Assembly (NCBI GenBank): GCA_020636135.1
Contig: JACJYK010000001.1
Span: 3,334,501-3,398,500 of the forward strand
Length of the DNA: 64,000 nt
Origin: Lewinellaceae bacterium
GTDB lineage: Bacteria > Bacteroidota > Bacteroidia > Chitinophagales > Saprospiraceae
Direction of reading: 5' to 3'
Part shown: in pieces, positions 44,475 through 53,400 of the stretch
Position numbering within the stretch: the stretch's first letter is position 1
Layout of the letters: every line of letters begins with the position of its first letter
Translations under genes and position numbers: made by a program
The notes under the pieces: generated by a model
The model's database searches: none
Told to the model about the DNA's origin: nothing
The model's input: the letters and a program-made list of their open reading frames with translations, nothing else

Positions 44475-45425
44475 TCAAGCATTCTGCAATTTCTCCCGGA
44501 AATAGGCGAAGGTTTTTTGCAGCCCCTCAGCTCTGGATATCTTAGGTGTCCAGGAGAGTATTTCTTTCGCTTTGCTGATATCCGGTTGTCTTACTTTGGG
44601 ATCATCTTCCGGTAACGGTTTGAAGACAAGATAAGCATCGGGGTTTTGGACCAGAGCCATGATCTCCTCTGCCAGCTGCATAATGGTGATCTCCTCCGGA
44701 TTACCAATATTGACCGGGAGTGGATAGTCACTCATCAACAGCCGGAAGATGCCTTCCACCATATCGTCGATGTAACAAAATGAACGGGTTTGGTTTCCAC
44801 TTCCAAATACCGATATGCCTTCTCCCCGGATGGCCTGGGAGAAAAAGGCTGGTAGTGCCCGGCCGTCTTCCACCCGCATGCGTGGTCCGTAGGTATTGAA
44901 TATCCGGACGATGCGGGTATCCAGATGATGGTAGTTGTGGTAGGCCATGGTAATGGCTTCCTGGAAGCGCTTGGCTTCATCGTATACGCCACGCGGGCCA
45001 ATCGGATTGACATTACCCCAGTAAGATTCCGGTTGCGGATGCACCAATGGATCGCCATAAACCTCAGAAGTAGAGGCGATCAGAATCCGGGACTTCTTTT
45101 CTTTCGCCAAGCCCAATAAATTATGGGTCCCCAGTGATCCGACCTTGAGCGTTTGAATGGGCATTTTCAGATAATCGATGGGCGAAGCCGGGGATGCAAA
45201 ATGCAGGATGTAATCCAGTTGCCCCGGTACATGGACAAACTTGGTGATGTCATGGAAATAAAATTCAAAATCCGGTCCCGGGAACAAATGTTCAATATTT
45301 TTCAAATCGCCGGTGAGCAGATTGTCCATTCCAATGACGTGGAATCCCTCCTTAAGCATTCTATCGCATAAATGGGATCCTATGAAACCTGCCGCTCCGG
45401 TGATCAATACCTTTTTCTTCGTCAT
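44475..45425 (-). CDS. UDP-glucuronate decarboxylase (UXS)-type epimerase/dehydratase
   Basis: A 316-residue short-chain dehydrogenase from the ATG at 45425; an extension to 45467 is rejected. It shows VLITGAAGFIGSHLCDRML, LHFASPASPIDYLK (a UXS-like block), TSEVYGDPLVHPQPESYWG, the catalytic YDEAKRFQEA (YxxxK), RIFNTYGPRM and RSFCYIDDMVEG. It should make UDP-xylose from UDP-glucuronate for surface polysaccharide. It is the first gene of a pair with rfbB. Its upstream region is duplicated about 667 bp away. Confidence 0.92.
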   Translation of the reverse strand: MTKKKVLITGAAGFIGSHLCDRMLKEGFHVIGMDNLLTGDLKNIEHLFPGPDFEFYFHDITKFVHVPGQLDYILHFASPASPIDYLKMPIQTLKVGSLGTHNLLGLAKEKKSRILIASTSEVYGDPLVHPQPESYWGNVNPIGPRGVYDEAKRFQEAITMAYHNYHHLDTRIVRIFNTYGPRMRVEDGRALPAFFSQAIRGEGISVFGSGNQTRSFCYIDDMVEGIFRLLMSDYPLPVNIGNPEEITIMQLAEEIMALVQNPDAYLVFKPLPEDDPKVRQPDISKAKEILSWTPKISRAEGLQKTFAYFREKLQNA

Positions 45426-45444
45426 ATCGTGTTGGATGTTTGGT

Positions 45445-46380
45445 CTGTTAGTAGATCTGGCGTTCAAAGATGATAAAATGATGGCAGTGTTTAGTAGTCA
45501 GTAAGCAGTATTTAGTAGTCAGAATTAAATGCAACGTTTCGGTCTGCCAACAAATCACTGACTGATTACTGAATACTCCTGATCTTTAAATGGATCGTGC
45601 CTACAGCACTCAACAAAGCTATAGGGATCCTGATCAGCGGATTAAAATCCGCCGCTACAAAATGCACCAAGCCTATGGCTTTATGGCCGGATTGAATTAC
45701 CAGCCTGGACACTCTAATGACCAGCAGATTAAAATCCGCCTCCCTGACAGATTACTGAATACTCCTGATCTTCAAATGGATCGCGCCTACAGCACTCAAC
45801 AATGTTATTGGGATCCTGAACAGCGGATTAAAATCCGCCGCTACAAAATGTACCAAGCCTATGGCTTTATGGTCGGATTGAATTGCCAGCCTGGACTCAC
45901 TAATGACCAGTAGATTAAAATCCGCCTCCCTGACAGATTACTGAATACTCCTTATCTTCAAATGGATCGTGCCTACAGCACTCAACAATGTTATTGGGAT
46001 CCTGAACAGCGGATTAAAATCCGCCGCTACAAAATGCACCAAGCCTATGGCTTTACGGTCGGATTGAATTTCCGGCCCGGACACGCTAATGACCAGTAGA
46101 TTAAAATCCGCCTGTTAGTAGATCTGGCGTTCAAAGATGATAAAATGATGGCAGTCTTTAGTAGCCAGTAAGCAGTATTTAGTAGTCAGAATTAAATGCA
46201 ACGTTTCGGTCTACCTACAAATCACTGACTGATTACTGAATACTTCTGATCTTTAAATGGATCGTGCCTACAGCACTCAACAAAGCTATAGGGATCCTGA
46301 TCAGCGGATTAAAATCCGCCGCTACAAAATGGGCCAAGCCTATGGCTTTACGGTCGGATTGAATTTCCAGCCTGGACACG
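45445..46380. repeat. Nested repeat tract: 186-bp tandem units with REP-like palindromes
   Basis: Units starting AAATGGATCGTGCC at 45588, 45774 and 45960 (exact 186-bp period), with a fourth, partial one at 46255. Each holds the palindrome GCGGATTAAAATCCGC (45637, 45823, 46009, 46304) and a weaker copy about 87 bp on. A 143-bp leader (45445-45587), which overlaps the UXS upstream region, recurs at 46112-46254 together with the following unit. Because 186 is divisible by 3, a 107-codon open frame (45590-45913) arises. I regard it as non-coding. Confidence 0.85.
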
Positions 46381-46575
<195 letters not shown>

Positions 46576-46652
46576 TGTCTCGTCCTGGAAATAGTTGACA
46601 GATTAAGAGATGATTTAAAAATAATACTATCCATGGTAAGGTTCAATGATAT

Positions 46653-47513
46653 TTATGCAGCATGAACTGATGCTGGAGTTTGGTAATTGAGCCTTAAATG
46701 GAATCGTACATAATTGTAGCGGTAAATGGCGTCTTTTACAGCATTTACAGCAACCTTTTTTGATGCGAATTCCTGATCGAGATAGAATTCTTTCTTGAGA
46801 ATACCATTTACTCTTTCAGCCATTGCGTTTTCATAACAGTTTCCTTTGGCAGCCATACTGATCTGAACGTTGTTACTATTCAACAAGCGGGTATAAGCAT
46901 GACTACAGTATTGAATGCCCCGGTCCGAGTGGTGAATCAATGGTAACGTTGAAGATCGTTGTGCCAAAGCCATTTTCAAAGCCCGTAAACAGCCGTGTAA
47001 TTCCAGGCTATCACTGATGTCGTATCCGACGATTTTGCGCGAATATGCATCCGTAATCAGAGCCAGGTACATGAACCCGGCACGTGTACTGATATAGGTA
47101 ATGTCGCTGACCCACACTTCATTGGATCGTTGTGCTTTTATTTCTTTGATCAGATTACTATAGACGTGAAAACGATGCAACGAATTCGTCGTTCGCACAT
47201 AGTTCTTGCGCCATTTTACGCCCAGGTCATATTTGCGTAGTAGCTCAAACAACGTATCTCTACCCAGTTTGATGCCTGATTCCATCAGTACAGGTTGGAT
47301 GCGCTTAAGCATTTTTCGGCCTCCTTCTTCTGTAAGCTTTTGTCGACACTGCACAATTTTATCCACAATCACTTCCTCCTGGATTTGTTTCTTGCCAAGC
47401 CGTTGTAGCCCTTGGTAGTAACCTTGCCGGCTCAACCCAAATCGTCTGCTTACTTGTTCTACGGTTGGTTGTTTCCCCGTGCCAAGCGAGTTCCGTAGAA
47501 CTATTGCTTTTTC
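46653..47513 (-). CDS. IS3-family transposase OrfB (integrase core)
   Basis: DDE integrase domain: WVSDITYIS (first Asp), HHSDRGIQY (second Asp) and NAMAERVNGILKKEF (Glu). An HTH_21-like segment precedes it. The frame is open from the slippery site at 47513-47506, so it is probably made as an OrfAB fusion by -1 frameshifting rather than from the TTG at 47435. The stretch VEQVSRRFGLSRQGYYQ at the start is typical of the region joining OrfA to OrfB. No stop or deletion is seen. Confidence 0.9.
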   Translation of the reverse strand, partial: EKAIVLRNSLGTGKQPTVEQVSRRFGLSRQGYYQGLQRLGKKQIQEEVIVDKIVQCRQKLTEEGGRKMLKRIQPVLMESGIKLGRDTLFELLRKYDLGVKWRKNYVRTTNSLHRFHVYSNLIKEIKAQRSNEVWVSDITYISTRAGFMYLALITDAYSRKIVGYDISDSLELHGCLRALKMALAQRSSTLPLIHHSDRGIQYCSHAYTRLLNSNNVQISMAAKGNCYENAMAERVNGILKKEFYLDQEFASKKVAVNAVKDAIYRYNYVRFHLRLNYQTPASVHAA

Positions 47514-47896
47514 GACTCCTTGGCATCTCGCTTTTTTGCCAACTCGTCCGAATTGGCATAGCCTAAGCGCTGTGCAGCATATTCATTTAAGCCTGCATGG
47601 TACAAGTAATCAAGCTGGGTCTTTACCAAGGCTTTTTCCAACTCCTTCACTTTGGCTTCTAACTCTTTGATTCGATTGAGATCTTCTGGCATTTCAATAC
47701 GTATTCGACGGTTTAATAAGTCTGGCTGTTCGTATTTGTTGATCCAATTTAATAACGAACCTGCCGCAATTCCATATTTGTGAGCCAGCTCATTTTTATT
47801 GTACTTCCCGGTGCGTAGCTCATGCAATACATGCAATTTAAAGCTCTCACTATAACGGCGATAACCTTTTGAATACTTCAATTTGACAACTTCCAT
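47501..47896 (-). CDS. IS3-family transposase OrfA (HTH + leucine zipper)
   Basis: 131 residues. The HTH lies at about 15-55 (SESFKLHVLHELRTGKYNKN, then LAHKYGIAAGSLLNWINKYE), followed by a coiled coil at about 75-100 (LNRIKELEAKVKELEKALVK). It ends near the sequence GAAAAAG (47513-47507), a slippery site where a -1 shift changes TCG-AAA-AAG to GTC-GAA-AAA and enters OrfB. Confidence 0.88.
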   Translation of the reverse strand: MEVVKLKYSKGYRRYSESFKLHVLHELRTGKYNKNELAHKYGIAAGSLLNWINKYEQPDLLNRRIRIEMPEDLNRIKELEAKVKELEKALVKTQLDYLYHAGLNEYAAQRLGYANSDELAKKRDAKESKKQ

Positions 47897-47935
47897 CGTT
47901 TTTGTTTTGTTGTCAACTTATTTCAGGACTTTACA

Positions 47936-47975
47936 CTGCCTACCGATTACTACCTACTGACTACTCCATACTCCT
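47936..47975. repeat. CTACTGC heptad array, right part
   Basis: After the CTG target duplicate the heptads resume: CTACCGA, TTACTAC, CTACTGA, CTACTCC and ATACTCC, running up to the TATCTTTG promoter box. Joining across the IS, minus one CTG, restores the exact 7-bp register. Confidence 0.85.
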
Positions 47976-47983
47976 TATCTTTG
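47976..47983 (+). promoter_or_regulatory. -7 box (TATCTTTG) at the edge of the heptad array
   Basis: An exact TAnnTTTG match. The downstream gene's GTG start is at 47988, only 4 nt beyond the box, which would give a leaderless or nearly leaderless mRNA if this start is right. Confidence 0.55.
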
Positions 47984-47987
47984 TGCC

Positions 47988-48734
47988 GTGCTTAAGTTTA
48001 CGTTCCTGTTTATATGCTTGTTCTCGTCCCTTCCGGTATATGGTCAGCGGATGGACACCCTCGCTGACCGGGTCACTACATTTGGTCTTGAATATGGGGT
48101 TCAATGGCCGGGAGGAGATCTGGCTGACCGCTTTGGGCAGCATTTCACCTTGGGAACCAGCTTCCAGTTCACTTCATTCGAGCACCCCTATTATCTGGGT
48201 GCCTACGGTTATTTCCAGTTTGGAAACCAGGTAAAGGAAGATGTGCTCGCTCCCCACCGCACAGCAGACGGAGGGTTCATCAATGCCGCCCAGGAATTCG
48301 TGCAGGTATACCTGCGGCAACGGGGGTTCCAGACCGGCATCGAAGGTGGCTTGAACTTCCGGCACCAGGCAGATCGCGGGCGATGGATCCTGGAGCCAGG
48401 CTTACAAGCCGGATGGCTGTCCCACCATATCCGGATCCAGGATGAGTCTGCCAGTCTTCCCTACCTTGACAAGCCATACCGCTTTGCCTACGACCGGCTG
48501 AGCAGCGGGCCTGCTCTGGGTGGGATCGTCCATGTATTGTACCTGCAGCATCAAAAACTGGTCAATATCCGTTTGGACCTTTATGCCACCCGTGCTTTCA
48601 CGCGACTGCGCCGGGACCTGCAATATGACATTCCATCTTTCACCGGCATACGGCGGGACTGGATCTATGGTATCCGGCTGGCCTGGTTGTTACCGATATA
48701 CGGAGGCATTGCCGTAGAAGACATTTACTACTGA
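47988..48734 (+). CDS. Outer-membrane beta-barrel-like protein
   Basis: A 248-residue protein starting with GTG at 47988. Its signal peptide ends near residue 20 (PVYGQ). The mature part has alternating hydrophobic/polar strands with aromatic ends (FGLEYGVQWPGGDLADRFG, YYLGAYGYFQFGNQV, GIEGGLNFRHQA, IYGIRLAWLLPIYGG). No named family recognised. The stop codon overlaps the waaA start by one base (TGATG), so it is the first gene of the LPS-core operon and could help LPS assembly or export. Confidence 0.75.
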   Translation: MLKFTFLFICLFSSLPVYGQRMDTLADRVTTFGLEYGVQWPGGDLADRFGQHFTLGTSFQFTSFEHPYYLGAYGYFQFGNQVKEDVLAPHRTADGGFINAAQEFVQVYLRQRGFQTGIEGGLNFRHQADRGRWILEPGLQAGWLSHHIRIQDESASLPYLDKPYRFAYDRLSSGPALGGIVHVLYLQHQKLVNIRLDLYATRAFTRLRRDLQYDIPSFTGIRRDWIYGIRLAWLLPIYGGIAVEDIYY

Positions 48735-49972
48735 TGGCTATTCTTTATACCCTGATCATTCGTATGGCAGGCTGGTTTATCTTGCCGGCTGCGCTGTTTT
48801 CCTCCAAAATAAAAGCCTGGCGGGAAGGCAGAAAACAATTCCCAACACCGGTCGGTAATCTGAAAAATCCTGTCTGGATCCATTGTGCCTCTCTGGGTGA
48901 ATTTGAACAGGCAAGACCGGTTATTGAGGCCATTCGCTCCCAACTGCAATGGCCGGTACTGTTATCTTTTTTCAGCCCTTCCGGCTATCTGGTCAGAAAG
49001 GACTACCCTGGTGCGGAACAGGTTATTTATCTGCCTCTGGATACACCGGAAAATGCCCGGAAATTTCTGGCATCATTCCAGCCAAGATTGGCCATCATGG
49101 TTAAATACGACCTTTGGTTCAACTATTTAAAGACCTGTGAGGCACGAGATATCCCGCTGATTTTAATCTCCGCACAGTTCCCGGCAACCTATTGGCTTTT
49201 CAAACCCTGGGCCAGGTGGTTCCGCGACATTCTCTTCCGGTTTGATGCCATATTTGTTCAGGATTCCGCCTCCCTGCAGGTGCTTGAAGATCAGGGATAC
49301 CATAAAGTGTACCTGGCCGGAGACACGCGTATCGACCGGGTACTTCATCTTCCGGCGGAGAGCCGCAAATTACCGGCCCTGGAAGAATTCACGGGTGCCC
49401 ATCCCATCCTGGTAGCCGGAAGCACCTGGCCCAAAGATGAAACTATCCTAGGAAGTATTCTTCCTGAATTGATCCGGGAGGGATGGAAGATCATCCTGGT
49501 TCCTCACGATGTCGGAGAGCAGCATCTGACTTCAATCATGGCACTGCTCCCGCGCGTAAATACGAATCGACTGAGCCGTTTTGAACACGGCAAGCCCGCG
49601 GATGTACTTGTGGTGGACCAGATCGGATTGCTGTCCTATCTCTACCGCTATGCTACTCTGGTCTACATCGGTGGAGGATTTGGGGCCGGCATCCACAATA
49701 CGCTGGAGCCCATGGCGTACGGCAAGCCGGTTCTCTTCGGACCAAAATACCGGCGGTTTCCCGAGGCCGTGTTCCTTGCGGAGTCTGGTGCCGGTACTTC
49801 AATTACAGGCCCTGAGGACCTGCTCACCGTCATTCACCGCTTTAGCTCTGAATCAGTGCGTCTGGATGCAGGCGCTAAAATTGAACAATACCTACAAAAC
49901 CACCGGGGGGCGACCCCCACGATCATTGATTATATTCGCAACACATGGAACAAATCGAACTTGACCAGCTGA
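48734..49972 (+). CDS. waaA: 3-deoxy-D-manno-octulosonic acid transferase (Kdo transferase)
   Basis: A 412-residue GT-B glycosyltransferase that adds Kdo to lipid A precursor at the inner membrane. It has an N-terminal membrane anchor region (ILYTLIIRMAGWFILPAALF), the family block WIHCASLGEFEQARPVIEAI, LLSFFSPSGYLVRKDY, and the C-terminal GGGFGAGIHNTLEPMAYGKPVLFGPKY nucleotide-sugar site (the acidic/Gly-rich loop is broken here for length). It overlaps the upstream gene by 1 nt and the heptose kinase by 28 nt, showing translational coupling. Confidence 0.95.
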   Translation: MAILYTLIIRMAGWFILPAALFSSKIKAWREGRKQFPTPVGNLKNPVWIHCASLGEFEQARPVIEAIRSQLQWPVLLSFFSPSGYLVRKDYPGAEQVIYLPLDTPENARKFLASFQPRLAIMVKYDLWFNYLKTCEARDIPLILISAQFPATYWLFKPWARWFRDILFRFDAIFVQDSASLQVLEDQGYHKVYLAGDTRIDRVLHLPAESRKLPALEEFTGAHPILVAGSTWPKDETILGSILPELIREGWKIILVPHDVGEQHLTSIMALLPRVNTNRLSRFEHGKPADVLVVDQIGLLSYLYRYATLVYIGGGFGAGIHNTLEPMAYGKPVLFGPKYRRFPEAVFLAESGAGTSITGPEDLLTVIHRFSSESVRLDAGAKIEQYLQNHRGATPTIIDYIRNTWNKSNLTS

Positions 49973-50910
49973 AGGATAAATTTCACGGGAGATCCATCCT
50001 GATCATAGGCGACGTGATGCTTGACCGGTATATCCAGGGTAAAGTCACCCGCATCTCGCCTGAGGCGCCGGTGCCCATCCTGGAATGGCACGCCAGTGAA
50101 GATCGTTTGGGAGGTGCCGCCAACGTCGCGGTGAATTGCCTGGCGATGGGAGCAAGGGTAAGTTTGGTAAGCATCATTGGGCAGGATGATGAAGGCATCC
50201 GGTTTAAAGAGTGCATCCGGAACACCGGAATGGACGACAGATACATCTATGCAAGTGCTGAGCGCCGTACAACGACCAAGACCCGTGTCATGGCTGCACA
50301 ACAACACCTGTTACGTCTGGACGCCGAGGATACGGGATACCTTTCTGAAACCGAAGCTGCTCACGTTCTACGTCATTGGCAAGCAGCCTGGGACGAGCAG
50401 CTGCCGGATCTGGTCATTATCCAGGATTACGATAAAGGGCTGCTGGACAAGACCTTAATCCATCAGATTACCGGACAATGCAGGCAAGCCCGGATACCGG
50501 TCATCGTAGACCCCAAGCGCCGGCAGTTCTGGGACTACCGGGATGTGACCTTGTTCAAACCAAACCTGAAAGAGCTTTCGGACGCTTTAGGCTATCCGGT
50601 TGAGCCTCATCCTGGAGCACTTGCCTTGGCTTTGAAAGAGTTACAAGCCCGGCTTAACCCTGCCTATATTCTCGTAACGCTTGGCGGCCATGGTATGTAT
50701 CTGACCGGCTCTGAATCCCGGCTGCTGGCACCTGTTCCCATAGAGCTGACCGATGTCTGCGGTGCGGGAGATACGGTGATCAGTGTGCTGGCCGTGGCCA
50801 TGGCTGCAGGACTTCCGGTAGCCGAGGCCGCCGAACTGGCTAACCATGGCGCCGCCTGGGTCTGCACGCAACCCGGCGTGGTACCGGTCCAGTGGGAAGC
50901 GTGGAAGTAA
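49945..50910 (+). CDS. rfaE1: D-glycero-beta-D-manno-heptose-7-phosphate kinase domain (RfaE1/HldA)
   Basis: A 321-residue PfkB-family kinase for heptose 7-phosphate in ADP-heptose synthesis. It shows SILIIGDVMLDRYIQGKVTRIS, EAPVPILEWHASEDRLGGAANVAVN (split by an internal strand), VIIQDYDKGLL, VDPKRRQFWDYR, and the nucleotide/anion-hole motif DVCGAGDTVISVLA. The cytidylyltransferase half of bifunctional HldE is absent, so the nucleotidyl step must be encoded elsewhere. It is coupled to waaA by a 28-nt overlap. A related sugar kinase role cannot be excluded. Confidence 0.92.
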   Translation: MEQIELDQLKDKFHGRSILIIGDVMLDRYIQGKVTRISPEAPVPILEWHASEDRLGGAANVAVNCLAMGARVSLVSIIGQDDEGIRFKECIRNTGMDDRYIYASAERRTTTKTRVMAAQQHLLRLDAEDTGYLSETEAAHVLRHWQAAWDEQLPDLVIIQDYDKGLLDKTLIHQITGQCRQARIPVIVDPKRRQFWDYRDVTLFKPNLKELSDALGYPVEPHPGALALALKELQARLNPAYILVTLGGHGMYLTGSESRLLAPVPIELTDVCGAGDTVISVLAVAMAAGLPVAEAAELANHGAAWVCTQPGVVPVQWEAWK

Positions 50911-51135
50911 TTTTAAAGATTTCAGATTTCAGATTTGGGATTTGCTGAATATTAACCGCTGTACAAATACACAAATTCACGGATATATTGATATATTTGA
51001 TCTCTGCTCTTGAAGTTCGACGGCCACTTACACACCAAGCTCTCTCCCGGTTTAAAAAATGATTAGCGACCCTAATATTTTGTAATTTGAGCCGTTTTTT
51101 AAGAAAGATGTATTACTAATTGATAAAAACGTACT

Positions 51136-53100
51136 ATGAAGAAGTCAATACTCCTGACATGTGGAATGGTTTGTCTCCTGATGACAGGTTATAGCCAGAA
51201 CTACAATTTGATCTGGGGCGGTCCCGGGGACCCGAACAGTGAATTTGACGGTGGCTTAAACGACTGGACAGCCATGGCCGGAACCTCTTCTGTTTATAAT
51301 GTACCTCCAGATTGCGCCAGTAACCGCACACCAACTTCCACGGAAGCAGATCCTGATGCCGTGTGGGTTTGGGATGCGAATGGAACGGCAGCGTCGGGTG
51401 CCTTCTGGGGCACACGCGGCCCGATAGCCTCTACCTCGGTAGCCAATGGAACGGCAGTATTTAATTCCAGCTTTCTGGATAACGGTGGGTCCGACTCCAA
51501 TTGTGGAGGTGGTTCAGCACCTTCCCCACATACCGGATCACTGGTTTCTCCTTCCTTCAGTTGCGAAGGTCATAGTTCGGTATTTGTCCGCTTCCATCAG
51601 TATTTCAGGAACTTCGTTGCAACCACGTCGGTTGACGTGAGCATCGACGGTGGAACGACCTGGACCCGGGACACCATCAATAGTCAGTTGTCCTTTAATG
51701 ATGAGACCAGCACAGGTGATGTTCAATTAATTGACATTTCAAGCATAGCTGCCAACCAGCCGAATGTGATGATCCGTTTTACTTTCTCAGGTGAGTATTA
51801 TTTCTGGATCATCGATGATGTTTACGTCATTGAACAGGCAGATCAGGATCTGGCACTGGGCGATTTCTTTATGCCCTTCAACTATGCGACTCCGGCATCT
51901 CAGATTACCACCGACACCTCAGTATTCCTGGTGGATGTGATCAACAAAGGGAAATCCACCATCAATGATTACCGGGTTAAAGTTCGTTTGTTCAACCAGG
52001 AAACCAATGAGGTCGTTTACCAGGACAGTGTCGTGGGTCCCGCTTCGATTGCTTCAGGCGACACCCTGACGGTTGATCTTCCCGGTACGTATATTCCCGG
52101 AGATGTTCCTGCTGGAACCGTATATACGATGGAATACAGTGTAGATGTACTGGATGTCATTGGCCTGAATCCGGGTGGAAACCTGGAAGTGCGAGGTACC
52201 CTGGAAGATGCCAACCCGGCTGACAACATCAAAACGCAGGATTACGTCGTCAGCTCCTTTACCTATTCCAAGGAGCCCGGACCGCTGTTTGCCACCAGGC
52301 CAAGTGATGACGGGGACTATTCGATGGGTAATGTGTACCGGACTGCATCATTCTGGCCCGACAACACCAGCTTTATGGCTACCGACGCCGTAGTGAGTGT
52401 AGCACGTCCCAACCAGCAACCGCTGCAGGGCTTTACCATCAGCGTGTTCCTGTTGGAAGTATCGGACTCCATTGCTGCTGATTTTTCACAGTTGAATACG
52501 TTGTCTGACATTGGCCAGGACAACGAGGATCTCAAGATCATTGCTACGGCTAATCATTCGTTTACGAGTGAAGCAAACTTTGATGAAGTAGACATTCAGT
52601 TGCTGGACTTTGAGACCTTTGACCCGGGTGTCAAGATTAACCCGGCAAAGACCTATATCGTCCTGGTGCGTTATTTCGATGCATCCAATGTATTGCTGCA
52701 ATCTTTCAACGACCAGATCCAGTACTTCTATACTTCTACGGTCATCTATCAGGGCCGCTGGTATTCAGGAGGATTTGGCCCGGAAAATGCAGCTGTAATC
52801 CGTCTGATCATCGATTTGACGACTTCCACCGACGAGATTGCATTACCGGAATACGCCGTAAAGGTTTATCCAAACCCGACCGCCGATCAAATTCAGGTGG
52901 ATATGGCGCTGGATGCGGTCAATGACGGCATCGTCGTGCTGGCTGATATGACCGGACGGGTGATCGACATCCGTAGCTTCCAACAGGCGCAAAACCGGAA
53001 TTTCACGTTCAATGCTGCTAAGCTGGCGAATGGAACGTATATCGTTCGGCTGGCAACGCGTGAAGGCACCAAGACTACCAAAGTGATCGTACAGCACTAA
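51136..53100 (+). CDS. T9SS type A secreted protein
   Basis: A 654-residue protein with a signal peptide ending near residue 21 (TGYSQ). An N-terminal jelly-roll-like domain (FDGGLNDWTAMAG, ATTSVDVSIDGGTTWTRDTI, FSGEYYFWIIDDVYV) spans about 25-245 and resembles MAM or choice-of-anchor domains. An Ig-like segment follows. The C-terminal T9SS sorting domain (about 575-654) has AVKVYPNPTADQIQVDM, DMTGRVIDIRS, LANGTYIVRL and KTTKVIVQH. Probably surface-exposed. It is monocistronic with a strong terminator. Confidence 0.9.
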   Translation: MKKSILLTCGMVCLLMTGYSQNYNLIWGGPGDPNSEFDGGLNDWTAMAGTSSVYNVPPDCASNRTPTSTEADPDAVWVWDANGTAASGAFWGTRGPIASTSVANGTAVFNSSFLDNGGSDSNCGGGSAPSPHTGSLVSPSFSCEGHSSVFVRFHQYFRNFVATTSVDVSIDGGTTWTRDTINSQLSFNDETSTGDVQLIDISSIAANQPNVMIRFTFSGEYYFWIIDDVYVIEQADQDLALGDFFMPFNYATPASQITTDTSVFLVDVINKGKSTINDYRVKVRLFNQETNEVVYQDSVVGPASIASGDTLTVDLPGTYIPGDVPAGTVYTMEYSVDVLDVIGLNPGGNLEVRGTLEDANPADNIKTQDYVVSSFTYSKEPGPLFATRPSDDGDYSMGNVYRTASFWPDNTSFMATDAVVSVARPNQQPLQGFTISVFLLEVSDSIAADFSQLNTLSDIGQDNEDLKIIATANHSFTSEANFDEVDIQLLDFETFDPGVKINPAKTYIVLVRYFDASNVLLQSFNDQIQYFYTSTVIYQGRWYSGGFGPENAAVIRLIIDLTTSTDEIALPEYAVKVYPNPTADQIQVDMALDAVNDGIVVLADMTGRVIDIRSFQQAQNRNFTFNAAKLANGTYIVRLATREGTKTTKVIVQH

Positions 53101-53123
53101 ATACGATTCACCTTAAAATTCAA

Positions 53124-53156
53124 AAAGGCATCCGGGTCATCCGGGTGCCTTTTTTT
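53124..53156 (+). terminator. Rho-independent terminator
   Basis: AAAGGCATCCGG pairs with CCGGGTGCCTTT (one G-T) and is followed by a T run. It lies 23 nt after the T9SS gene. Confidence 0.85.
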
Positions 53157-53264
53157 GTGTGTTCGCCTGAGCTTGTCCGAAAAGTGAAAAATGAACATGC
53201 TATGGCGATAACTGCATCCCATCATTTCGAGAAATCCGTGTAATTCGTGGCAGTTGGTGTGCTG

Positions 53265-53304
53265 ACGTATTTATGTATTTACGTGTTTACGTGTTTACGT
53301 GTTT
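53265..53304. repeat. ACGTGTTT octamer array
   Basis: Five 8-bp units: ACGTATTT, ATGTATTT, then three ACGTGTTT. Similar octamers precede the heptads at 42172-42210. Confidence 0.75.
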
Positions 53305-53315
53305 TGGTCAAATAA

Positions 53316-53399
53316 GCGAACAGCGAACAGCATAAAGCGTACAGCGAATAGCATACAGCGTGCAGCGTACAGCGTACAGCGTACAGCAAACGGCGTCCA
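53316..53399. repeat. GCGTACA/GCGAACA heptad array (12 units)
   Basis: Twelve units in register: GCGAACA (two), GCATAAA, GCGTACA, GCGAATA, GCATACA, GCGTGCA, GCGTACA (three), GCAAACG and GCGTCCA. It ends one base before the stop codon of the convergent DUF6438 gene. Confidence 0.88.
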
Positions 53400-53400
53400 A

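Larger units (their letters stand above)
46576..47935 (-). mobile_element. IS3-family insertion sequence
   Basis: The 1360-bp element is bounded by imperfect terminal inverted repeats starting TGTCTCGTCCTGGAAATAG on the left and TGTAAAGTCCTGAAATAAG on the right (about 20 of 25 matching, both extending to GTTGACA). It is flanked by a 3-bp direct repeat CTG. Two overlapping transposase frames read on the minus strand. Both look complete, so the copy may be active. Confidence 0.9.

Noticed and set aside
45590..45913. A 107-codon open frame made of two 62-residue repeats in the 186-bp tandem tract.
   Set aside because: The frame exists only because 186 is divisible by 3. It spans the REP-like palindromes, has no signal or domain, and the third unit breaks it.
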